Shown piece by piece: positions 43,750 to 52,135 of a DNA stretch of 64,000 nucleotides. Position numbers and translations under genes: made by a program. How positions within the stretch are numbered: position 1 is the first letter of the stretch; the number at the start of each line of letters is the position of its first letter. The notes below the pieces were generated by a model. That model saw only the letters and a list, made by a program, of their open reading frames with translations. It had not been told where the DNA came from and did no database searches. The stretch is from Desertivirga arenae (GTDB lineage Bacteria; Bacteroidota; Bacteroidia; Sphingobacteriales; Sphingobacteriaceae). Location: NCBI RefSeq assembly GCF_017355785.1, contig NZ_JAFEWE010000004.1:186001-250000 (forward strand), given 5' to 3'.

Positions 43750-43890
43750 TTAGTTCTGCAGCACCTCAAACGGCAGGGCTTCCAGCTTAGTATCTAAGTT
43801 TACATAGAAAGAGAAAGAGGGCGGCATCAACTTTTTCCGGGAAGATGTTCTTGATATACTTAGGGAATTACCGTTAAGCTGCTCATAGCC
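43750..43890 (-). pseudogene. Possible gene remnant (46 codons, no start)
   Basis: A stop-bounded frame of 46 codons ends with TAA at 43750-43752 and is bounded upstream by an in-frame TGA at 43891-43893. The C-terminal half reads like real protein (P-P-S-F-S-F-Y-V-N-L-D-T-K-L-E-A-L-P-F-E-V-L), with few rare codons, and the only ATG lies well inside it. I cannot name the parent gene. It may be the truncated tail of a lost gene; chance is also possible. Confidence 0.35.
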
Positions 43891-43959
43891 TCATTTAAAG
43901 CAGTTTTTTATATACTTATTAAATTTACCTCCTCGGAAGCTTGTTTTTTACTTTTCACT

Positions 43960-43989
43960 TTTGATTTTTCGCTTAAGTAACTAAGTTTG
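43960..43989 (+). promoter_or_regulatory. fumC promoter with -33 and -7 boxes
   Basis: TTTG at 43960-43963 and TAAGTTTG at 43982-43989 with an 18-base spacer, the best match in the window to the Bacteroidota TTTG/TAnnTTTG consensus. About 100 bases before the fumC ATG, giving a roughly 90-base leader. Confidence 0.65.
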
Positions 43990-44089
43990 CGCGACTAAAA
44001 CCTGCTTACCGAATGATGGTTGGGAATGAGAGCGTTAGCAGGCAATTTTTGTCATAAAACAGATTAAATTCACAAAAACTCCTAAAATC

Positions 44090-45487
44090 ATGACTTTTAG
44101 AATAGAACGTGATACCATGGGCGATGTGCAGGTTCCTGCAGATAAGTATTGGGGAGCCCAAACTGAACGCTCAAGAAATAACTTCAAGATCGGACCGGAA
44201 GCATCAATGCCGCAAGAGATCATAGAGGCATTTGCCTACCTTAAAAAAGCTGCAGCTTACACCAACACTGATTTAGGTGTGCTTTCTGCTGAGAAGCGGG
44301 ATTTGATTGCCCAGGTATGCGATGAAATACTAGAAGGGAAATTAAATGCAGAATTTCCACTGGTAATCTGGCAAACGGGTTCAGGCACACAGTCCAACAT
44401 GAATGTCAACGAAGTTGTAGCTAACAGGGCTCATGTACTTCAAGGGAATAAATTAGGTGAAGGAAAAACTTTCATTCACCCTAACGATGATGTGAACAAG
44501 TCACAATCCTCAAATGATACTTATCCAACTGCAATGCATATTGCAGCTTTCAAAAGTATTATGGAAATCACTATTCCCGGAGTGGAAAAACTTCGCGATA
44601 CTTTGCAAGCTAAGTCTGAGGAGTATAAAAATGTAGTAAAGATCGGCAGGACGCACTTGATGGATGCTACTCCACTAACTTTAGGCCAGGAGTTTTCCGG
44701 TTATGTATCTCAATTAAACCATGGCCTTAAAGCGCTTAGAAATACCCTGGACCATCTCGCAGAACTAGCATTAGGCGGAACCGCCGTTGGGACAGGAATC
44801 AATACTCCTCAGGGATATGACGTAAAGGTAGCGGAGTATATCGCTCAGTTTACAAACCTTCCTTTCCGCACAGCCGAAAACAAATTCGAAGCCCTGGCAG
44901 CTCATGACGCAATGGTTGAATCTCACGGAGCTTTAAAGCAATTGGCAGTGTCGTTAATGAAGATCGCTAACGACATCCGTTTGTTAGCTTCAGGTCCCCG
45001 TGCTGGTATAGGCGAACTTTTCATCCCTGAAAATGAGCCAGGTTCTTCAATTATGCCGGGCAAGGTAAATCCTACCCAACCAGAAGCACTTACTATGGTG
45101 GCTGCACAGGTAATGGGTAATGACGTAGCAATTTCTATTGGTGGAGCTACAGGTCATTACGAGTTGAACGTATTTAAGCCTCTTATTGCCGCTAATTTCT
45201 TACAATCAGCACGCTTAATTGGCGACGCTTGCGTTTCCTTCAATGATCATTGTGCGGTTGGTATAGAGCCAAACTACGAAGGCATCAAGAAGCACGTAGA
45301 GAATTCTTTGATGTTAGTAACCGCTCTTAACCCTCATATTGGTTATGAAAACGCTGCAAAAATTGCAAAGAAAGCGCACAAGGAAAATAAATCCCTTCGT
45401 GAAGCCGCACTTGAACTCGAATTGTTAACAAACGAACAATTCGATCAATGGGTACGTCCTGAAGATATGATAGGAAGTCTGAAGTAA
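44090..45487 (+). CDS. fumC: Class II fumarate hydratase
   Basis: 465 residues, iron-independent fumarase that interconverts fumarate and L-malate in the TCA cycle. Signatures include [11 protein letters not shown] and [13 protein letters not shown] (about 315-328, with the mobile SS loop that holds the catalytic serine), plus T-G-T-G-I-N-T type substrate segment. Monocistronic, with promoter and terminator both visible. Confidence 0.96.
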   Translation: MTFRIERDTMGDVQVPADKYWGAQTERSRNNFKIGPEASMPQEIIEAFAYLKKAAAYTNTDLGVLSAEKRDLIAQVCDEILEGKLNAEFPLVIWQTGSGTQSNMNVNEVVANRAHVLQGNKLGEGKTFIHPNDDVNKSQSSNDTYPTAMHIAAFKSIMEITIPGVEKLRDTLQAKSEEYKNVVKIGRTHLMDATPLTLGQEFSGYVSQLNHGLKALRNTLDHLAELALGGTAVGTGINTPQGYDVKVAEYIAQFTNLPFRTAENKFEALAAHDAMVESHGALKQLAVSLMKIANDIRLLASGPRAGIGELFIPENEPGSSIMPGKVNPTQPEALTMVAAQVMGNDVAISIGGATGHYELNVFKPLIAANFLQSARLIGDACVSFNDHCAVGIEPNYEGIKKHVENSLMLVTALNPHIGYENAAKIAKKAHKENKSLREAALELELLTNEQFDQWVRPEDMIGSLK

Positions 45488-45511
45488 AAAAATTGTTCAG
45501 CTGATAATATT

Positions 45512-45546
45512 ATCCCTCTCTGAGAAAATCAGAGAGGGATTTTTTT
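45512..45546 (+). terminator. Rho-independent terminator of fumC
   Basis: Perfect 12-bp stem ATCCCTCTCTGA / TCAGAGAGGGAT with a 5-base loop and seven T. Confidence 0.92.
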
Positions 45547-45612
45547 CTTATGAAGCTGCAATAAAAGATTTTAGATAGTTTTGTACCATCCCTGAAGGGA
45601 TTTTTATTCTAT

Positions 45613-46122
45613 ATGCTTAAAAACTTGCTTGGAACTTCAGTAGTGCTTTTTTTTATTGCCTCAGCTTTTTTATCTTCATGTACTTTCAATCCAAATGTGC
45701 AGGGGCGTGGAGCAGATGTTCTTCAAGGGGTTTGGGATGAGCAGCCTTATGTATTTAGGGATAGTTTGATTCAATATACCTCCCATCATTTTAAGTTTAC
45801 CTGCGACTCATTCTATGTTGTGCTTTCCACTAGGGCAAAACACAATTATTACGAAGACAGCTGTTTTAATGGAGGTAGTTGGAAGGAATATGCTAAGGGA
45901 ACCTATGTGGTAAGTCGTGATACCTTATATCTCCTGGGAACCTTCACAAAGTCTAACTACAAACAGAAACTGCACGATTGCTATCGTATAGGCCAATATA
46001 TACCTGTTTTCTTAATAAAAAATACTTCTTCAGATAAAATTGAGTTACAAAGTTTGCAGCAACATATACCGGTGACATTGAAATTGAAGGAAAAGATAAT
46101 TTGTAACCCGCAACCATTATAG
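45613..46122 (+). CDS. Putative lipoprotein of unknown function
   Basis: 169 residues. Signal with lipobox (F-L-S-S-C, Cys23). The mature part has a repeating beta pattern and four other cysteines (C in F-T-C-D-S, D-S-C-F, H-D-C-Y, I-I-C-N) that could form two disulfides. I do not recognise the family; similar small proteins lie beside fumC or S1/P1 genes in related genomes only as a guess. It ends 2 bases before the nuclease gene, so the two are probably cotranscribed and both exported. Confidence 0.6.
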   Translation: MLKNLLGTSVVLFFIASAFLSSCTFNPNVQGRGADVLQGVWDEQPYVFRDSLIQYTSHHFKFTCDSFYVVLSTRAKHNYYEDSCFNGGSWKEYAKGTYVVSRDTLYLLGTFTKSNYKQKLHDCYRIGQYIPVFLIKNTSSDKIELQSLQQHIPVTLKLKEKIICNPQPL

Positions 46123-46124
46123 TA

Positions 46125-46916
46125 ATGAATAAGATAATCAAGAATGTAGTAGTAATCGTTTTTCTATTGTATGTGCCTGTCGCCTCTTTTGGCTGGGGAC
46201 AATTAGGACATCGAATCGTGGGTGAGATAGCAGACTCTTATCTCTCATCCAAAACTAAAAAGGAAATAAAGAAAATCTTAGGAAACGAATCGGTTGCCAT
46301 GGCGAGCAACTGGCCTGATTTTGTAAAATCAGATCCATCTTATAAGTACCTTGACACCTGGCATTATGTTGATTTCGACAGAGGAATAACGTTCCCCCAA
46401 ATGCAGTCTATCCTGGCAAAGGATACCACAACAAACGCGTATACTAAACTTAACTTCCTTATCTCTGAACTGAAGAAAAAAGATCTGCCTCAGGATAAAA
46501 AAGTGATGTACCTAAAGCTTATTATTCACATAGTTGGGGATATCAATCAACCTTATCACGTAGGGTATTCAGATGACAGAGGAGGAAATGACATAAAAGT
46601 AACCTGGTTTAACGAGAATACCAATATGCACACTATTTGGGATTCAAAGCTTATTGAATTCCAGCAGTTAAGCTATACAGAATATGTAAAAGCCATTAAT
46701 TTCACTAGCCCGGAACAGCGTAGAACAATCCTTCAGGGGGGCCTCGTTAGCTGGCTTTGGGATTCTTTCCAAATAACAGAATCCCTGTACAAAGATGTAA
46801 AAACAGGAGACAAGCTTTCCTATCGCTACAATTATCTTCATATCAATACGCTTAATAGCCAATTGGTAAAAGGGGGAGTTAGGTTAGCCGAGGTTTTAAA
46901 TGATATTTTTGGTTGA
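46125..46916 (+). CDS. S1/P1-family zinc nuclease, secreted
   Basis: 263 residues. Signal peptide cleaved after S-F-G so that the mature chain begins with Trp24, which is a zinc ligand in this family through its amino group. His29 (L-G-H), D-x-W-H-Y-V-D-F near residue 84, H-I-V-G-D-I-N-Q-P-Y-H and N-M-H-T-I-W-D complete the trinuclear zinc site. It hydrolyses single-stranded nucleic acids and 3'-nucleotides outside the cell. The stop is directly followed by a repeat array. Downstream of the lipoprotein gene with a 2-base gap. Confidence 0.93.
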   Translation: MNKIIKNVVVIVFLLYVPVASFGWGQLGHRIVGEIADSYLSSKTKKEIKKILGNESVAMASNWPDFVKSDPSYKYLDTWHYVDFDRGITFPQMQSILAKDTTTNAYTKLNFLISELKKKDLPQDKKVMYLKLIIHIVGDINQPYHVGYSDDRGGNDIKVTWFNENTNMHTIWDSKLIEFQQLSYTEYVKAINFTSPEQRRTILQGGLVSWLWDSFQITESLYKDVKTGDKLSYRYNYLHINTLNSQLVKGGVRLAEVLNDIFG

Positions 46917-47276
46917 TGGGATTTCACCGATTATTGGGGATGATTACACTGATTATTGGGGATGATTCCACCGATTATTAGAATGATAAGACTGATTATA
47001 TATGTGATGATTCCACCGATTATTTGGTGGGATTCCACCGATATTTGGGATGATTCCACCGATTGAAGGCTGTTATGCTAAAGGTTTGATACTTGTAAGC
47101 GTTGCATCTAATAATTGTCGTAAATAAATCTATTCATATAACCATCAGTAACTTCAGTAAAATTTATCATCAACCAATACGTCAGTATCAATAATAACCG
47201 GTGTAATCACAACAAATATCAGTGTAATCAATAATAATCAGTGTAATCATATCAAATTCGTGTAATCACAACAAAT
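46917..47276. repeat. Inverted pair of degenerate repeat arrays between nuclease and phosphatase genes
   Basis: Left array, 46920-47068: seven copies around GATTCCACCGATTATT starting at 46920, 46942, 46964, 46985, 47009, 47031 and 47052, period 21-24 bases. Right array, 47183-47267: copies of GTGTAATC at 47201, 47222, 47241 and 47260, with a decayed copy near 47183, period 19-21, in inverse orientation. TGATTACACTGATTATT at 46941-46957 is an exact inverted repeat of 47233-47249. About 115 bases of unique sequence separate the arrays. The left array begins at the nuclease stop and the right one ends 9 bases before the phosphatase ATG. Confidence 0.75.
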
Positions 47277-47732
47277 ATGAAAATTTTAATGGTCTGCCTT
47301 GGCAATATTTGTCGTTCTCCTCTGGCTCATGGAATAATGGAGAACATTGTAAAAGAGAAAGGACTTGACTGGTCAGTTGATTCTGCCGGAACGGGTGACT
47401 GGCATATAGGTTCACCTCCAGATCGTCGTTCTATCGCCGTAGCAAAAAGCTATGGACTTGATATTTCTACACAGGTTTGTCGTCAATTCAATGTTACTGA
47501 TTTCGACGAGTTCGACAGGATATTTGTGATGGACAAAATGAATTTAAGGGACGTCCTTAATCATGCAAGGAATGAAGAAGACAAGAGGAAAGTCCGCTTA
47601 TTATTAAATACCGAAGTTGTACCTGATCCTTATTATGAAGACAACCAATTTGATCCGGTGTACCAGCTTATCGAGCAAGGTTGCCGACGCATTGTGGAAG
47701 AGGAATTAAAGAATAAAGGCCTGAAGAATTAA
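47277..47732 (+). CDS. Low-molecular-weight protein-tyrosine phosphatase
   Basis: 151 residues. P-loop C7-L-G-N-I-C-R13-S with nucleophile Cys7 and Arg13, and general acid Asp117 in V-P-D-P-Y-Y, all as in the family. It dephosphorylates tyrosine-phosphorylated proteins; in many bacteria such enzymes regulate capsule-chain synthesis but no tyrosine kinase or polysaccharide gene is adjacent. A repeat array fills its upstream region up to 9 bases from the ATG. Confidence 0.93.
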   Translation: MKILMVCLGNICRSPLAHGIMENIVKEKGLDWSVDSAGTGDWHIGSPPDRRSIAVAKSYGLDISTQVCRQFNVTDFDEFDRIFVMDKMNLRDVLNHARNEEDKRKVRLLLNTEVVPDPYYEDNQFDPVYQLIEQGCRRIVEEELKNKGLKN

Positions 47733-47750
47733 TCTTTCAGGCCTTTATAT
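47713..47750. terminator. Bidirectional hairpin at the end of the phosphatase gene
   Basis: 13-bp perfect stem ATAAAGGCCTGAA / TTCAGGCCTTTAT (47713-47725, 47736-47748) with a 10-base loop, overlapping the phosphatase stop and lying just before the convergent PepSY gene end. Confidence 0.75.
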
Positions 47751-47753
47751 TAC

Positions 47754-48938
47754 TCAATTAACCACTGATGAAGATTTCTTCAGTTTTGCTTTTCGCGTTT
47801 GAAGCAGCTTTGCTCCAGTAGTAGCTTTCGATTTTTTGCGGCGGCCTCGCCAGATTAAAAATCCGGTAACAGGCATACTCGCAGCCAAAAGACTTGCAAG
47901 GAAAACCAGGATTTTACCGGGCAGACCCCATACTGCTCCTACATGAATATCATAATTCATCCTCATTATCTTGTCGGCAGTACTTGCCTTTGAAAATTTT
48001 CCATATAAATGAGTGACTTCAATCTCCTTTAAAGTCTTTTGATCAAAGAACCTGTAATCAGTCTTCCAGTAAGTCTCTGTGTCTGGATTGAATGCTAATT
48101 CAATAGACTCCTTTTCGTTTTCCGGGAAATGCACTTCAAAGCTTCCTCCCTGATGTTTCCAGTCATCCTGCATCTTCAACCATAACACATCTTCAGCCTT
48201 TTCTTTAAAATCTATTTTAGTAATCGTACTATCAGAAAGAGCCGGATAATATTGAACCATTGCCTTGCCTCCAGACGAAATCCAGTAGACCGACTTTGAG
48301 AACCATTGAAAACCCATTACCAATCCCGTTATGGCTATAAAGATTGCAACCCAGGTCATATAGAAGCCCAGCACGTTATGCAAGTCATAATTAACTCTCT
48401 TCCATTGAGCGTTTAATTTTAACGTGAACCTCTTTTTCCTCGCCGCAGCGTTTTTAGGCCACCAAAGGATCAATCCTGATATAAGAAGAATAACGAAAAT
48501 GAGAGTGCCCGTGGCTACTATCGGTTGCCCAATTTCCGGAGGTAACCATAAGTAATAATGCCCCATGATCACTACGCGGAAGAAGTCCCTGCTCATATCC
48601 TTTACCTTTAATACATTCCCGCTATACGGATTTACGTAGACGAGATAATAGTAATCTGGCTGGCTGTTATAGAACGTTACTACAGCGTTCCTTCCATCCT
48701 GGTACTTCACACTATGTGCATGTTTTCCTGGTAGTTCAGCCTCAGCAATGGTTTTAATTTGAGAAGGAGTCAGAAGTGCTTTGTGATCTTTAGCTAAGTA
48801 CCGGTAGGATTGTGAGGCGTTTTCAATCTCCTGCTGGAAAGCAAGAATACACCCGGTGATCCCTAAAAATAGCACGAGTAGCCCGGATGATAACCCGAGC
48901 CACAAGTGGAGCTTTCCAACTAATTTCTTAATTCTCAT
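47754..48938 (-). CDS. PepSY-associated TM-helix membrane protein
   Basis: 394 residues. Four main membrane helices (about 13-34, 138-160, 190-212, 345-365) and two PepSY-type periplasmic stretches, in the PiuB-like plan. The G-x-x-L-x-L-F-L-G-I-T-G-C-I-L-A-F helix and the paired H-x-x-x-G motifs are family features. These proteins accompany siderophore receptors and are thought to reduce ferric siderophores at the inner membrane. It begins 2 bases after the receptor gene ends, so it is cotranscribed with it under the Fur-box-like sites. Confidence 0.87.
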   Translation of the reverse strand: MRIKKLVGKLHLWLGLSSGLLVLFLGITGCILAFQQEIENASQSYRYLAKDHKALLTPSQIKTIAEAELPGKHAHSVKYQDGRNAVVTFYNSQPDYYYLVYVNPYSGNVLKVKDMSRDFFRVVIMGHYYLWLPPEIGQPIVATGTLIFVILLISGLILWWPKNAAARKKRFTLKLNAQWKRVNYDLHNVLGFYMTWVAIFIAITGLVMGFQWFSKSVYWISSGGKAMVQYYPALSDSTITKIDFKEKAEDVLWLKMQDDWKHQGGSFEVHFPENEKESIELAFNPDTETYWKTDYRFFDQKTLKEIEVTHLYGKFSKASTADKIMRMNYDIHVGAVWGLPGKILVFLASLLAASMPVTGFLIWRGRRKKSKATTGAKLLQTRKAKLKKSSSVVN

Positions 48939-48940
48939 AA

Positions 48941-51352
48941 TTAAAATTTATAAGCAACGCTAAGCCGGTAATTGCGTGGAGCTTCAGCCTGCCAATAATA
49001 AACTTCACTGGTAAAATAATAGTTAGCAGGATAATACCCTCCATTGTACAGATACCTGTCTAAAATGTTGAAAGCATTGAACGTTAATCTGAGGTTATTC
49101 TTTTCCCAGAATGCTCCCGCGTCCAATTTGAAATAATCGGGAAGATTCTGCTCAGGATTAGTTTTGCTGAAAGTAGTTGTAGCACGGTCCACCAAATAAG
49201 TAAACCCTCCTGATAATCCTGATCCTTTTATTGGCCCCGACAGAACTTTATAGTTCAACCAACTATTAACAGTGTGCTTGCTAGAACCTGGAGTCCGTTG
49301 ACCTTCTACCGCTATTGATTCACCAACGCCTTCGTTAACTTTAGTTACCTTTGCATCTGTATAGGCATAGTTTGCAGTAAGATTTAAACCCTTTAGTATT
49401 TCACCTCGAACGTCAAACTCGATTCCCTGAGCTACCTTTTGTCCAATTTCAATACTTCTTCCCTGATTAAATGCATCAGTAGTAACTTCGTGATTCTTGG
49501 TGATCTTGTAGGCCGATAAAGTTGTATTCCATTTGCCCCCGAACCAATCTTTTTTTACTCCAAACTCTGTATTATTTCCTGTAATCGGTTTTGCTGCCTC
49601 CCCTGAAGTGAGTATGGCGTTTTGAGGAACAAATGCCTGATCATAAAGGCCGTAAACGGAGGTTTGATCATCAACTGAAACGCTCAGACCCACACGTGGA
49701 GTGAAATGCTTTGCTGTTTGAGGAGCGCCCCCATAGTTTGATTGACTTACGTAAGTATAACGTCCCGCAAGTGTTAAACGCAGTTTGTTGTCGAGGAAGC
49801 CCAGCTCGTCCTGAGCGTAAAGGCCTGTGTACCGTTGGTCCATCAAGCCTCCTCCTCTTACTGCTCTTTCCTCAACGCTAAGGCTTCTGTCGAAAAGTGG
49901 GAATCCGTTATCCACCGTATTAACAGGGGATAGTGCATTAAACTCTCCGCCAATAGTATCCAATGCAGCTGTCTGATTCCAGTCTGCATAGTAATTTTTA
50001 GTACCTACATCAAGTCCTGCCAGAATACGATGTTGAATTTCTCCTGTTTTCGCTGTTCCATTCAGAAATACCTGCCCTAGCGTCATTTCGCTGAAAGCAT
50101 CCCAAATACTTGCGCTTCTTCTTACTAATCCGTTAGTGGCAACACTATCAGGCCACATAGAGCTACCCTTTTGCTGGTAGTTGAAGTAAGAGGCTTGTGC
50201 GTTCAATTTCCACTTATCACTGATGTTGTGCTCAAGATTTACAAATAGGCTATGGTCATTTATTTTCGTAGGCTCCAATCCTGGTGCTAACATGGTAAGG
50301 TTACGGTTATAAGAGGCATAGCCGTTAGGGGAAAAAATATAGAACGAGCCAACATTAGACATTTTTGCATGCTGTAATGTATATTCCGCAGTTACTTTTG
50401 TATTGGGATCAATCTGGTATGAGATAACAGGAGCAATGCTGTATCGGTTATTGTACTCATTCGCCCGGAAAGAGTTCTTATTCTGGCCAGCTATGTTTAA
50501 ACGATACAATAGCTTACCATTTTTACTGAGTATACCATCTAAATCAGCAGTGGCACGATAGAGATCAAAGCTTCCAAGTGTCAAGGTTGCTTCACCTTTA
50601 TTTACTCCAGTTGGCTTTTTGGTTACCACATTATACAGTCCGCTAGGATCACCATTCGCTAGCATGAAGCCCGCTGGGCCTTTAACGAATTCGATATGGT
50701 CAACAAAGCTCATATCTTCTGTTAGAGGGCCCCAGTAAGAGTTCACTACGTTGAACCCGTTTCTGAATGCCTGAATCTGGGATCCACGCATAGTAATATT
50801 AGTATATAGATCACCCCAATGTTCTACTCTGGCAGCTCCGCTTACATTTCGTACTAATCCGTCGCTCATACTTATAATCTGCTGATCTGCAAGTGCCCCC
50901 TGGCTTACTACCTGAATGTTTTGAGGGATTTCCTGAAGTGGAGCATTTAATCTAAGCGAATTAGAGGGTTTATCTATTTTGTACCTGTTCTGTCTTCCCT
51001 GTATAGTTACGGCATCTAGTTGTGATGCGCTTTCATTCAGTACGAAATCTGCTATTACAATTGCTCCCGCCGTTACCGTTACGTTTTTCTCCTCGCCTGT
51101 TAAACCTATTGCTGATACTTTAATGGTATAGTTACCGGGCTTTACGCCGTTTAATTTGTATTCACCTTTTGCATTAGTGAGTGTACTTTGTTTACGTTCT
51201 TTCAGTTGCACTGAAACGTACTCTGCAGTTTTACCGTCGGAACTGGTAATCTTTCCGCGTATTGATCCCGTATTTTGGGCGAGGCCCGCTAGGCTAGTAA
51301 ACAGGAATATTGCGGTAGATAAGAGCTGTAAAAAAGGGTAAGCAATTTTCAT
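48941..51352 (-). CDS. TonB-dependent siderophore receptor
   Basis: 803 residues. Signal peptide to about 25 (A-G-L-A-Q), then a carboxypeptidase-regulatory-like domain (about 29-110, G-S-I-R-G-K-I), TonB plug (about 125-245) and a 22-strand barrel ending in Y-K-F. It brings ferric siderophores across the outer membrane with energy from TonB-ExbB-ExbD. Such receptors are usually iron-repressed, which agrees with the palindromes upstream. The PepSY protein follows as second cistron. Confidence 0.93.
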   Translation of the reverse strand: MKIAYPFLQLLSTAIFLFTSLAGLAQNTGSIRGKITSSDGKTAEYVSVQLKERKQSTLTNAKGEYKLNGVKPGNYTIKVSAIGLTGEEKNVTVTAGAIVIADFVLNESASQLDAVTIQGRQNRYKIDKPSNSLRLNAPLQEIPQNIQVVSQGALADQQIISMSDGLVRNVSGAARVEHWGDLYTNITMRGSQIQAFRNGFNVVNSYWGPLTEDMSFVDHIEFVKGPAGFMLANGDPSGLYNVVTKKPTGVNKGEATLTLGSFDLYRATADLDGILSKNGKLLYRLNIAGQNKNSFRANEYNNRYSIAPVISYQIDPNTKVTAEYTLQHAKMSNVGSFYIFSPNGYASYNRNLTMLAPGLEPTKINDHSLFVNLEHNISDKWKLNAQASYFNYQQKGSSMWPDSVATNGLVRRSASIWDAFSEMTLGQVFLNGTAKTGEIQHRILAGLDVGTKNYYADWNQTAALDTIGGEFNALSPVNTVDNGFPLFDRSLSVEERAVRGGGLMDQRYTGLYAQDELGFLDNKLRLTLAGRYTYVSQSNYGGAPQTAKHFTPRVGLSVSVDDQTSVYGLYDQAFVPQNAILTSGEAAKPITGNNTEFGVKKDWFGGKWNTTLSAYKITKNHEVTTDAFNQGRSIEIGQKVAQGIEFDVRGEILKGLNLTANYAYTDAKVTKVNEGVGESIAVEGQRTPGSSKHTVNSWLNYKVLSGPIKGSGLSGGFTYLVDRATTTFSKTNPEQNLPDYFKLDAGAFWEKNNLRLTFNAFNILDRYLYNGGYYPANYYFTSEVYYWQAEAPRNYRLSVAYKF

Positions 51353-51361
51353 TCTTCTTTT

Positions 51362-51380
51362 ATTTGGATTGATTCTAAAT
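51362..51380 (-). promoter_or_regulatory. Fur-box-like palindrome, proximal
   Basis: ATTTGGATT-G-ATTCTAAAT, a 9-1-9 inverted repeat with two mismatches from the palindrome ATTTAGAAT-N-ATTCTAAAT, starting 10 bases before the receptor ATG. It matches the distal site (51422-51440) in length and pattern. Confidence 0.5.
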
Positions 51381-51421
51381 CATCGCAAAATAAAAAGCTT
51401 TTCTTTTGGTATGCAAGTATT

Positions 51422-51440
51422 ATTTAGAATTATTTTAAAT
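51422..51440 (-). promoter_or_regulatory. Fur-box-like palindrome, distal
   Basis: ATTTAGAAT-T-ATTTTAAAT, a 9-1-9 inverted repeat with one mismatch per arm pair, 70 bases before the receptor ATG. Fur boxes of other phyla have the same 9-1-9 geometry. Binding by Fur is inferred from pattern and from the iron-uptake gene that follows. Confidence 0.6.
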
Positions 51441-51454
51441 AAAAGAAACAGGCA

Positions 51455-51482
51455 TAAAAAGCCCTCTTGGTGGGAGGACTTT
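51455..51482 (-). terminator. Terminator of the downstream tandem paralogue
   Basis: On the minus strand AAAGTCCTC pairs with GAGGGCTTT (one G-U) with a 7-base loop, followed by five T, 17 bases after the stop at 51499. It also isolates the siderophore receptor operon. Confidence 0.75.
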
Positions 51483-51498
51483 AATTTCTTAAAAATTC

Positions 51499-52089
51499 CT
51501 ATTGTAAGGTTTTCGCGAGTTGGCCTACAGGAATAGTTGACGCGAATTTTTTAATCTCGTCTTCTGTAGCATTTGGTGCTTTAAGGGTAATTAAAGAAGA
51601 GTTTAGAGGAAGCTGAATCTCATAAGTAACTTTACTGGTTTCAGAGTCCTTGTTTATATTTAATAACGCTTTGTATCCTTCCAATTTTATTACTTTCTGA
51701 TTGGCATTGTTCGCAATAAAAGGAAGGGCAAGAAGCGCATTTATAGAGCTAAGCATTGGAGAGTTTCCAATGATATCAACTTCTGCCATCTTTTCTCCAG
51801 CACCGTAATCCCTATGAATAATAATTCCTGCGAATCCTGAAGCTCCGCTTACGTTATCATGTGCGGCGTTTGCATTCAGTGCATCCATCTTTGCTGGCAG
51901 CATTTTAAGAATATCTTTGCCTGCCATAATATCCAGTTCCTGAAGCATTTGTTGCATAGCAAATCTTGCTTCCTCGAGTTTTTTCCCTGAGTAAGCAGTC
52001 CTGGCGGTAGACAGCTGCTTATTAAAGTCTTGTGCCTGAAGCGATGAGAGGGTAGCTATAGAAAATATGGTAATAAGTAAAGTTTTCAT
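51499..52089 (-). CDS. Secreted hypothetical protein, tandem paralogue 2
   Basis: 196 residues from ATG 52089 (M-K-T-L-L-I-T, signal cleaved after L-Q-A-Q). An in-frame ATG 13 codons upstream would add non-signal residues. The body matches the upstream neighbour at many points: E-A-R-x-A-x-Q-Q, D-I-L-K-x-L-P, G-x-x-G-x-x-I-H-R, and a K-L-x-G-Y-K-A strand. This pair is a tandem duplication. No domain is recognised. Exported, small, with a beta-rich C-terminus; function unknown. Confidence 0.7.
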   Translation of the reverse strand: MKTLLITIFSIATLSSLQAQDFNKQLSTARTAYSGKKLEEARFAMQQMLQELDIMAGKDILKMLPAKMDALNANAAHDNVSGASGFAGIIIHRDYGAGEKMAEVDIIGNSPMLSSINALLALPFIANNANQKVIKLEGYKALLNINKDSETSKVTYEIQLPLNSSLITLKAPNATEDEIKKFASTIPVGQLAKTLQ

Positions 52090-52135
52090 GTAAGGGGTAT
52101 TAATTAGATAAATGATAAAATGAATCAATTGCTTC

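Larger units (their letters stand above)
43668..44089. other. 422-base gap between serine hydrolase and fumC
   Basis: Holds a short coding remnant on the minus strand (43750-43890) and the fumC promoter (43960-43989). The rest, including the start-proximal 100 bases of leader, shows no gene or RNA motif that I recognise. Confidence 0.6.

Noticed and set aside
46917-47276. CRISPR-like array
   Set aside because: Units are degenerate, periods vary from 19 to 24, orientation is inverted halfway, and no spacer-like unique sequence of constant length lies between units.
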